DNA of 47,777 bases, taken from an uncultured Pedobacter sp. (GTDB taxonomy: Bacteria; Bacteroidota; Bacteroidia; Sphingobacteriales; Sphingobacteriaceae). The stretch is taken from positions 1 through 47,777 of the forward strand of contig NZ_CAMLIG010000031.1 of assembly GCF_946480185.1 (NCBI RefSeq), in the 5' to 3' direction. How positions within the stretch are numbered: position 1 is the first letter of the stretch; every line of letters starts with the position of its first letter. The translations under genes and the position numbers were made by a program. Shown in pieces: positions 41,500 through 47,777 of the stretch. The notes beneath the pieces are model-generated. The model searched no databases, was not told the origin of the DNA, and worked only from the letters and a program-made list of their open reading frames with translations.

Positions 41500-42330
41500 A
41501 TGAGTACAAAAAAGAGAGTTGCCATACAAGGAATCAAAGCTTCATTTCACGAGGAAGCCGCTTTTAAGTTTTTTGGGGAAGATATTGAAACCGTTGAATG
41601 CAATTCTTTTAAACAAACTTTTCAAAAGTTGGCGTCGGGCGAGGCAGACTATGTGGTAATGGCTATCGAGAACAGCATTGCAGGTAGCTTATTGCCAAAT
41701 TACTCTTTATTAAGAGAGTATAATTTTCCAGTGATTGGTGAAGTTTACTTACCTATCAAACTTCACTTAATGGCATTGCCCGGAGTAAATTTTGAAGATA
41801 TTAAAACGATCACCTCTCACCCAATTGCAATCCGCCAATGTGGTGATTTTTTGGATGAGTTTTCGCAAATAAAAGTGGTAGAAAGCAGTGATACTGCAGC
41901 TTGTGCAAAAAAAATAAAAGACGAAGGATTAACTGATACCGCCGCCATAGCAAATAATTTGGCCGCAAAGCTTTATGGTTTAACGGTTTTAGAACGCAGC
42001 ATCGAATCAAACAAAAAAAATTACACCCGCTTTTTAATATTAACAGATAAACAGGTAGAAATTAAAAACGCTAACAAAGCATCTTTATGCTTTCAGGTAA
42101 CTAACGATGCGGGCTCATTAGTAAAAGTGTTAAATATTTTGGCCGAGCTAGATATTAATATGAGCAAGGTACAATCAATGCCAGTTTTAGGCAAACGTAA
42201 CGAGTACAATTTTTACGTGGACATTGAATACAATAGCTCAAAAAATTACGATGATGCCATCCGCAGAATTGTAAAACATACCATCAACTTCAGCATTATG
42301 GGAGAGTATTTAAGGAATGATGCGGTTTAG
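41500..42330 (+). CDS. pheA: Prephenate dehydratase PheA with C-terminal ACT domain
   Basis: PheA converts prephenate to phenylpyruvate, the committed step to phenylalanine. Residues 1-~185 are the dehydratase domain (AIQGIKASFHEEAAFKFF, VMAIENSIAGSL and the signature KKNYTRFLIL). Residues ~190-275 are an ACT domain (LCFQVTNDAGSLVKVLNILAELDINMSKVQS), which binds phenylalanine for feedback control. No chorismate mutase domain is attached; it sits on the next protein instead. Expression is probably controlled by the leader peptide and attenuator that end 9 bases before its start codon. Confidence 0.95.
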   Translation: MSTKKRVAIQGIKASFHEEAAFKFFGEDIETVECNSFKQTFQKLASGEADYVVMAIENSIAGSLLPNYSLLREYNFPVIGEVYLPIKLHLMALPGVNFEDIKTITSHPIAIRQCGDFLDEFSQIKVVESSDTAACAKKIKDEGLTDTAAIANNLAAKLYGLTVLERSIESNKKNYTRFLILTDKQVEIKNANKASLCFQVTNDAGSLVKVLNILAELDINMSKVQSMPVLGKRNEYNFYVDIEYNSSKNYDDAIRRIVKHTINFSIMGEYLRNDAV

Positions 42331-42460
42331 TTAGAATAAAGATAAAGGAGCAAAGAATAAAGACACAAGAAGTAAAACATAAAATTCATTATAAAATTAA
42401 ATTTCGTTTTAAGGAAGCTAGACTACGGACAGCGGACTAAAAACAACTGACTTAAAAAGT

Positions 42461-43567
42461 ATGAAACTTAACCTAAACATAGAGCCATTAAGTAACTGGG
42501 CACCGGTTACAAACGGACCACTTATTATTTCTGGACCATGTAGTGCAGAAACAGAAGAACAATTATTAGCAACTGCTCGTTTATTAAAAGCCACTGGCAA
42601 AGTAAACGTTTTAAGAGCAGGTATCTGGAAACCAAGAACTCGTCCCGGAGAATTTGAAGGAATTGGCGCTATTGGTTTAGAGTGGTTAAACAAAGCCAAA
42701 GCAGAAACAGGTTTCCCTATCGCTGTAGAAGTTGCAAACGCAAAACACGTTGAAGAAGCCTTAGCTGCAAAAGTTGATATTCTTTGGATTGGTGCCCGCT
42801 CAACCGTAAACCCATTTACTGTACAAGAAATTGCTGACGCATTAAAAGGTGTAGATATCCCAGTAATGGTTAAAAACCCAATCAACCCCGATTTATCTTT
42901 ATGGATTGGTGCTTTGGAGCGTATCAACGGCGCCGGCATTACAAAAATTGCAGCTATTCACCGTGGTTTTTCTTCTTTCGAGAAATCAGCTTTCCGTAAC
43001 GAACCCATGTGGGATTTAGCCATCAGCTTAAAAACTTTAATCCCAGAACTGCCAATTTTGAATGATCCATCCCACATCTGTGGATCTCGTGATTTAATTC
43101 CTTTCATCTCTCAAAAAGCTTTGGATTTAGACATGCAGGGTTTAATGATTGAAGCTCATGTCGATCCTTCGGTTGCTTGGACAGACGCTAAACAACAGGT
43201 TACTCCAGCAGCTTTAAGCGAAATGATTGATGGCTTTATTTTACGTAAAGTAGATTCTTCAAACCCAGATTTTCAGGATAAATTGGCTGATTTAAGACAT
43301 AAAATTGATTCTTTGGACGACCAAATTTTCCAAAAATTAGGTGAGCGAATGAAAATTGTTGAGCAAATTGGCGAATACAAAAGAGATAACGACGTTACTA
43401 TTTTGCAGGTTTCGCGTTGGGATGAGATTCTTCAAAAAAGAACTGCTTTTGGTAAAGCGTTAAATTTGGAAGCAGGTTTTACTGAGAAAATTTTAGAATT
43501 AATCCACAGCGAATCAATTCGTAAGCAAACTGCAATTATGAATACCGCTAAAGCTGATTTAGGATAA
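42461..43567 (+). CDS. Bifunctional DAHP synthase / chorismate mutase
   Basis: The first ~265 residues are a DAHP synthase of the KdsA-like class (ISGPCSAETEEQL near 23, VLRAGIWKPRTRPGEFEGIG, WIGARSTVNPFTVQEI, VMVKNPINPDLSLWIGALERI, NDPSHICGSRDLI), the first step of the shikimate pathway. Residues ~270-365 are an AroQ-type chorismate mutase (LRHKIDSLDDQIFQKLGERMKIVEQIGEYKR). The fused mutase makes the prephenate that PheA uses, and such fusions often show feedback control through the mutase part. It lies 130 bases after pheA with no terminator seen and overlaps the aroA start by one base. Confidence 0.93.
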   Translation: MKLNLNIEPLSNWAPVTNGPLIISGPCSAETEEQLLATARLLKATGKVNVLRAGIWKPRTRPGEFEGIGAIGLEWLNKAKAETGFPIAVEVANAKHVEEALAAKVDILWIGARSTVNPFTVQEIADALKGVDIPVMVKNPINPDLSLWIGALERINGAGITKIAAIHRGFSSFEKSAFRNEPMWDLAISLKTLIPELPILNDPSHICGSRDLIPFISQKALDLDMQGLMIEAHVDPSVAWTDAKQQVTPAALSEMIDGFILRKVDSSNPDFQDKLADLRHKIDSLDDQIFQKLGERMKIVEQIGEYKRDNDVTILQVSRWDEILQKRTAFGKALNLEAGFTEKILELIHSESIRKQTAIMNTAKADLG

Positions 43568-44820
43568 TGAGTGCATCATTTACCGTTAAAAAAGGCGATT
43601 TTAAAATAGAAGAAACCATTGAACTAACGGGCTCAAAAAGCGAAAGCAATAGAGCCTTAGTTTTAGCTGCATTGAGCGATGGGAAGGTAAACATCAAAAA
43701 CCTTTCCTCCGCCGCAGATACGATAACTTTGGATAACATCATCAATCAGCAAATTAAAAACAATAACGCTGTTGTAAATGTTGGTCCGGCCGGTACTGCA
43801 ATGCGTTTTTTAACTGCTTACCTTTCTTTACGTGGCCAAAAAGTTGAGATAACAGGATCCGAAAGGATGAAACAACGCCCTATTGGTATTTTGGTAGATG
43901 CTTTAACAACCTTAGGCGCAGCCATTTCTTACAAAGAAGTTAACGGTTTCCCTCCTGTTTTGGTTAATGGCGCATTTCAACAAAAATCAAAACATATTGC
44001 CATTAGAGGCGATATTAGCTCTCAGTTTTTAACTGCTTTATTATTGATTGGAAGCTCTTTACCAAAAGGTTTGGATTTAGAGATTGTGGATGAACTGACT
44101 TCCCGCCCGTATGTGGAGATGACTTTATCCATGTTGCAACAATGTGGAATTAAATATTCTTGGAAGAACGAGACCATCAGTATTGCACCACAAAAATTTG
44201 AGGAAACTACTTTAACTGTTGAACCGGATTGGAGCGCTGCATCTTATTGGTACAGCGTTGCCGCACTTTCCGAGCAATCAATTATTCATCTTCCAAACTT
44301 AAAGAAAAACAGTTTGCAGGGTGATAGCGCAATTGCGGATATCATGACTTTGTTTGGCGTAAATACTTTTTACGATGAAGACGGGATTGTAATTGAAAAG
44401 GTGGCAACGGAAATTAAGCCGCAGCTCTTAGATTTCAAAAAATGCCCGGATTTGGCGCAGACCGTTGTGGTTGTTGCGGCAGCTTTAGGCAAAGAGTTTA
44501 GTTTTACTGGTTTAGAAACCTTAAAAATCAAAGAAACCGATCGTATTTTTGCACTTCAAACTGAATTGGCAAAAATTGGTGTTAAGCTAATTGAAACGCA
44601 AGCTGATGTTTATCAGTTAAACTGCGAAGACTTACATTTTCCAAAACAGCTTACTGTTACAACTTACGAAGATCACCGTATGGCAATGGCTTTTGCGCCA
44701 CTAGCTACTGTAATTGATGAGGTTGTGGTAGAAGAAGCAATGGTAGTAGAAAAATCGTACCCACATTTTTGGGAAGATTTTAAGAAGATAGGATTTGAAG
44801 TGGCGAGTAATGAGATATGA
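43567..44820 (+). CDS. aroA: 3-Phosphoshikimate 1-carboxyvinyltransferase (EPSP synthase) AroA
   Basis: AroA joins phosphoenolpyruvate and shikimate-3-phosphate. The protein has 417 residues with GSKSESNRALVLAAL (near 22), GPAGTAMRFLTAYL (near 74), SERMKQRPIGILVDAL (near 98), SSQFLTALLL, KETDRIFAL and TYEDHRMAMAFAPLA. The residue after MR, Pro in the E. coli enzyme, is Phe here. This is seen directly; no effect is claimed. The start codon overlaps the stop of the DAHP synthase gene (TAATG), so the genes are coupled. Confidence 0.96.
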   Translation: MSASFTVKKGDFKIEETIELTGSKSESNRALVLAALSDGKVNIKNLSSAADTITLDNIINQQIKNNNAVVNVGPAGTAMRFLTAYLSLRGQKVEITGSERMKQRPIGILVDALTTLGAAISYKEVNGFPPVLVNGAFQQKSKHIAIRGDISSQFLTALLLIGSSLPKGLDLEIVDELTSRPYVEMTLSMLQQCGIKYSWKNETISIAPQKFEETTLTVEPDWSAASYWYSVAALSEQSIIHLPNLKKNSLQGDSAIADIMTLFGVNTFYDEDGIVIEKVATEIKPQLLDFKKCPDLAQTVVVVAAALGKEFSFTGLETLKIKETDRIFALQTELAKIGVKLIETQADVYQLNCEDLHFPKQLTVTTYEDHRMAMAFAPLATVIDEVVVEEAMVVEKSYPHFWEDFKKIGFEVASNEI

Positions 44821-44823
44821 GTA

Positions 44824-44858
44824 TAGCGTAGTGCGATGGCCTGCGTAAGCGTAAGGCA
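44824..44858. repeat. Short GCGTA-rich elements between aroA and aroC
   Basis: TAGCGTAGTGCGATG (from 44824) resembles the loop and arm TAGCGTAGCGCATG of the inverted repeat at 25988. GCC-TGCGTAAGCGTA-AGGC (44839-44857) is a small inverted repeat with the same GCGTA core. The 161-bp spacer also has a direct-repeat stretch of CAATACT units near 44941-44966. No terminator is seen, so aroC may be co-transcribed. Confidence 0.5.
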
Positions 44859-44981
44859 GCTTTAATACCTTAGTTTACTTTTACAAAATAAAAAGATTAG
44901 CAAATTTTCGTAAAGGCGTTATTGCCATGACGAAGTGTCTCAATACTCAATACTAACTACTCAATACTTAAAGAAAAAAAC

Positions 44982-46070
44982 ATGGCAGGAAATTCCTTCG
45001 GGCAAATATTTAAGATCACCACATTTGGCGAATCACATGGCGCAGCAATTGGTGTAATTATAGACGGTTGTCCGTCAAATATTGAGGTTGACTTAGATTT
45101 TATTCAGCAAGAGTTGGATAAACGTAAACCTGGTCAATCAAAAATCACAACACAAAGAAAAGAATCTGATACCTGTCAGATTTTATCCGGTGTTTTTGAA
45201 GGTAAAACCACAGGAACACCAATCGCGATCATCATTCCAAATGAAGATCAAAAATCAAAAGATTACGACCACAATAAAGATACTTTTCGCCCATCTCATG
45301 CAGATTTTACTTACCAAAGTAAATATGGGATTAGAGATCACCGCGGTGGCGGACGTTCTTCTGCTCGTGAAACTGCCGCTAGAGTTGCTGCAGGTGCATT
45401 GGCTAAACTATTTTTAAAGCAATTAGGAATTGATGTGGTAGCTCACGTAAGTAGCGTTGGTTCTATCGATGCACCGTTAGTTGAAGTTAATGACGTTGAA
45501 GAATTTATAAAACTCCGCGAAAGCAACATTGTTCGCTGTGCAGATGCAGCAATTGCAGAAGAAATGATTCATTTGGTTGATGGCATCAGGAAAGAAGGCG
45601 ATACTATTGGTGGCAAAGTAACTTGTTTTATTAAAAACTGCCCTGTTGGTTTGGGCGAACCTGTTTTTGATAAGCTTCACGCTGATTTAGGCAAAGCCAT
45701 GCTGAGCATTAACGCTGTTCACGGTTTTGATTATGGTTCTGGCTTTGATGGTTCAACCATGCGAGGCTCACAACATAACGATGTTTTCTTGAAAGATGAA
45801 AACGGAAAAGTAATTACCAAAACCAATTTCTCTGGTGGTGTACAAGGTGGAATATCCAATGGGATGGACATTAACTTTAGAGTTGCTTTTAAACCGGTTG
45901 CAACCATTATGACCAACCAAGAAACGGTAAACGCTGCCGGCGAAGCTGCAGAAATTAAAGGTAAAGGCCGTCATGATCCTTGCGTTGTTCCAAGAGCAGT
46001 TGCTATTGTTGAAGCAATGGTGGCATTGGTAATTGCAGATCATTATTTGAGAAATCAAATTTATCAGTAG
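44982..46070 (+). CDS. aroC: Chorismate synthase AroC
   Basis: AroC forms chorismate from EPSP using reduced flavin. The 362-residue protein shows all family signatures: [21 protein letters not shown] (near 15), [21 protein letters not shown] (near 119-139), [13 protein letters not shown] (near 286) and [22 protein letters not shown] near the C-terminus. It is the last recognisable gene of the pheA-DAHPS/CM-aroA-aroC run and is followed by a terminator. Confidence 0.97.
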   Translation: MAGNSFGQIFKITTFGESHGAAIGVIIDGCPSNIEVDLDFIQQELDKRKPGQSKITTQRKESDTCQILSGVFEGKTTGTPIAIIIPNEDQKSKDYDHNKDTFRPSHADFTYQSKYGIRDHRGGGRSSARETAARVAAGALAKLFLKQLGIDVVAHVSSVGSIDAPLVEVNDVEEFIKLRESNIVRCADAAIAEEMIHLVDGIRKEGDTIGGKVTCFIKNCPVGLGEPVFDKLHADLGKAMLSINAVHGFDYGSGFDGSTMRGSQHNDVFLKDENGKVITKTNFSGGVQGGISNGMDINFRVAFKPVATIMTNQETVNAAGEAAEIKGKGRHDPCVVPRAVAIVEAMVALVIADHYLRNQIYQ

Positions 46071-46090
46071 GATAAAACTAGATATTTATG

Positions 46091-46123
46091 AAGCCCTTTG
46101 TTCTTAAAACTTTAGGGCTTTTT
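46091..46123 (+). terminator. Terminator after aroC
   Basis: AAGCCCT (46091-46097) pairs with AGGGCTT (46114-46120), with a 16-base AT-rich loop, and T residues follow. It begins 20 bases after the aroC stop codon. Confidence 0.75.
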
Positions 46124-46202
46124 GCATTTATAGCACCCTAGTTTGCAACAAATTATTAGGTATTAAAATTGCATAGCAGCAAATCTGTATCTTAGATAAA
46201 TT

Positions 46203-47267
46203 ATGGAAGAAAAAACATTGAAATTGCCGTTTTACATTAAATTGGCTTGCATACTTTTTAGTATATTGGCACTTTCTTACATCATGATTGTTGGAAAAGA
46301 AATACTTTCTCCATTAATTTTCTCCTGTATATTTTCTATCCTACTATTGCCATTAGCCTCATTTTTTGAATTGAAACTTAAATTTCCAAGAGCAGTCGCT
46401 GCGATTGTGTCTGTAATATTGTTTTTAGCAGTAATTATATCAGTTTTATACGTTTTGGGAAATCAGCTAAGCGACTTAATTAACAATTGGCCACAGTTTC
46501 AAGAACAGCTAACCGCTTCTATTAATACCATTCAGGACTGGATCACAAGCACCTTTCATATTAATGCAACAAAACAGTTAGATCTTATTCATGGTTTAAC
46601 AAAAAAAATGTTGGACTCTGGAACTATAATTGCCACTACTACATTGCTCTCCTTATCCTCAACACTACTTTTTCTCGTATTCACATTTATATATACTTTC
46701 TTTTTCTTGCTTTACCGCAAACTGATCAAAAACTTCTTTTTAAGCGTTTTCCGCGAAGAAAATGAGAAGCTTGTACATGATATTATAGAACAAGTACAAT
46801 TCATGATTCGCCAGTATATCATTGGTATATTTTTTCAGATGACTATTGTTGCCTTAGTGGTATGTTTAGCTTTTGGAATTTTAGGAGTTAAATATGCAAT
46901 ATTACTTGGCTTAATTACCGGTATTTTTAATATTGTGCCCTATTTAGGGATTTTTACAGCGCTGTTAATTAGTTGCATGATCACTTTTGCGACCTCTGCT
47001 GCATTAGGTACCGTTTTAATTGTTGCCATTATTATAGTTGCCATGCATTTAATTGACAGCAATATTTTGTTGCCTTTAGTTGTTGGTTCTAAAGTAAAAA
47101 TCAACGCTTTAATTACCATTTTAGGAGTTGTTGTAGGCGAATTGATATGGGGAATTCCCGGTATGTTTTTATCTATCCCCATAATTGCCGTATTGAAAAT
47201 CATTTTTGAAAAAGTGGAAAGTTTTAATGCTTGGGCAATTTTGTTGGGCGACGAGGAAAAGAGCTAA
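46203..47267 (+). CDS. AI-2E family transporter (YdiK/TqsA-like permease)
   Basis: This membrane protein of 354 residues has about eight helices: two near 12-60, one near 65-85, one near 150-170, and the conserved C-terminal group starting at FQMTIVALVVCLAFGILGVKYAILLGLITGIFNIVPYLG (near 210) and ending with LIWGIPGMFLSIPIIAVLKIIFE. The family includes exporters of autoinducer-2, ions or small molecules; the substrate is unknown here. The last base of its stop codon is the first base of the next start codon (TAATG). Confidence 0.88.
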   Translation: MEEKTLKLPFYIKLACILFSILALSYIMIVGKEILSPLIFSCIFSILLLPLASFFELKLKFPRAVAAIVSVILFLAVIISVLYVLGNQLSDLINNWPQFQEQLTASINTIQDWITSTFHINATKQLDLIHGLTKKMLDSGTIIATTTLLSLSSTLLFLVFTFIYTFFFLLYRKLIKNFFLSVFREENEKLVHDIIEQVQFMIRQYIIGIFFQMTIVALVVCLAFGILGVKYAILLGLITGIFNIVPYLGIFTALLISCMITFATSAALGTVLIVAIIIVAMHLIDSNILLPLVVGSKVKINALITILGVVVGELIWGIPGMFLSIPIIAVLKIIFEKVESFNAWAILLGDEEKS

Positions 47268-47623
47268 TGTTAAAGAAAATAGGCTTATTTGAAGAGACTC
47301 AAGTTTATGAAAGTTCACTATTTAAAATAGGACATGGATTAACAATTCCTCAAATAGGTATAATTACATACGCCGGAGCATTTTCAAAAGATGTTAATTT
47401 GATTCAACACGAGTTTGGGCATATCTTACAATGGCGTAAATTAGGCGACTTTCAGTTTTATTTTAAGATTGGTTATCCAAGTTTGTTAAGTGCCATTAAA
47501 GCGAGCTTAGTCAAGCGTTATTTTCATCAAAATCATTCGGTAGAGATCAGCGCTAACCAACTTTCTTATCAATACTTTAATGAACCTAAGAACTGGGATT
47601 TTAAACGATTTCCGATTGCATAG
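47267..47623 (+). CDS. Small HEFGH-motif protein of unknown function
   Basis: The 118-residue protein starts at the ATG that overlaps the AI-2E family stop codon (TAATG), with GAGG about eleven bases upstream, so it is translated together with that gene. HEFGH at residues 48-52 is a zinc-metallopeptidase-like motif, and HSVEISANQLSYQYFN follows near residue 96, which could supply a third ligand (Glu). The protein is small, has no signal peptide and has no other peptidase region, so activity is uncertain. I do not recognise the family by name. Confidence 0.7.
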   Translation: MLKKIGLFEETQVYESSLFKIGHGLTIPQIGIITYAGAFSKDVNLIQHEFGHILQWRKLGDFQFYFKIGYPSLLSAIKASLVKRYFHQNHSVEISANQLSYQYFNEPKNWDFKRFPIA

Positions 47624-47723
47624 CTTTATTATAAAAGCTGAAATTAATATCCTGATAGCTGCGGCATCTCCTACACGTCTGCATTGTGGCTTATAGTTAA
47701 TTGCCGAAACTTGCTTTAAAGAA

Positions 47724-47777
47724 ATCGAGTAGACGGCTCTGCCAGAAACCTGACAGAGTGCGCCTCTCACACCACCG
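47724..47777 (-). mobile_element. 3' end (domain VI) of a group II intron, cut by the window edge
   Basis: On the minus strand, the last 54 bases read GGTGTGAGAGG near 47765-47775, then a hairpin arm CTCTGTCAG pairing with CTGGCAGAG, then CTACTCGAT ending at 47724. This is the form of group II intron domain VI: GAG paired with CTAC-TC containing the bulged branch-point A, and the intron ending in AT. The initial CGG could be the end of domain V. The catalytic RNA and any reverse-transcriptase gene would lie beyond 47777. The 3' exon starts at 47723 and runs to the small HEFGH gene, with nothing else recognised in 47624-47723. Confidence 0.75.

Noticed and set aside
47507..47770. 87-codon frame on the minus strand at the window end
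   Set aside because: It runs across the intron domain VI and into the HEFGH gene on the opposite strand; no protein family is evident.
1..47777. CRISPR array, tRNA or rRNA genes
   Set aside because: No regularly spaced repeats with unique spacers and no tRNA cloverleaf or rRNA sequence were recognised by reading.

Overview
The window looks like chromosome from a member of the Bacteroidota, most likely the Sphingobacteriaceae (Pedobacter-like). This rests on low GC with extremely AT-rich spacers, a type IX secretion C-terminal domain, a TonB-dependent receptor with a carboxypeptidase-like N-terminal domain, a GntR regulator with a sugar-binding-protein-like effector domain, sparse Shine-Dalgarno use and TAnnTTTG-type -7 elements. 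The genus is an inference.

Positions 1-18.4 kb hold a nitrate-assimilation and molybdenum-cofactor island, after the end of an S4-domain pseudouridine synthase gene. One leftward run starts at 11926: an outer-membrane porin, the NarK/NasA transporter, a 1172-residue nitrate reductase fused to its own FAD reductase and BFD domain, a nitrite-reductase-like protein with a C-terminal rubredoxin, a TauE/SafE exporter, moaA, moaD, moaE and mobA. A second leftward run starts at 18401: nirB, nirD, a moaC-mogA fusion and moeA. A Crp/Fnr-type regulator is divergent from the first run across a 424-bp AT-rich spacer containing a TTGA-N6-TCAA dyad. Together the genes would bring nitrate in, reduce it to nitrite and ammonium, and build the bis-MGD cofactor. 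moeB lies apart at 26.6-27.7 kb. No siroheme or molybdate-uptake genes are visible.

Positions 18.9-33.9 kb are mixed: a pentapeptide-repeat protein, Kup, a nearly cargo-less T9SS protein, a FAH hydrolase, an M23 peptidase and Bcp. A ParE-type toxin-antitoxin pair and a lipocalin-like gene are flanked by two copies of a ~134-bp direct repeat. Then come moeB, a GH43 glycosidase convergent with a GntR regulator, a beta-carbonic anhydrase next to a decayed SulP transporter gene, a GNAT, ruvB and two unknowns, one resembling an isolated SusC plug.

Positions 33.9-47.8 kb carry proline dehydrogenase, an S4 protein overlapping aroB, a PepSY protein with a siderophore-type TonB receptor, and a fatty-acid-hydroxylase family protein. 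The aromatic run pheA - DAHP synthase/chorismate mutase - aroA - aroC follows. pheA is preceded by an unannotated 23-codon leader peptide rich in Tyr and Phe and by a three-segment attenuator, the clearest new regulatory element here. An AI-2E family permease and a small HEFGH protein follow. The last ~54 bases match the 3' end (domain VI) of a group II intron on the minus strand.
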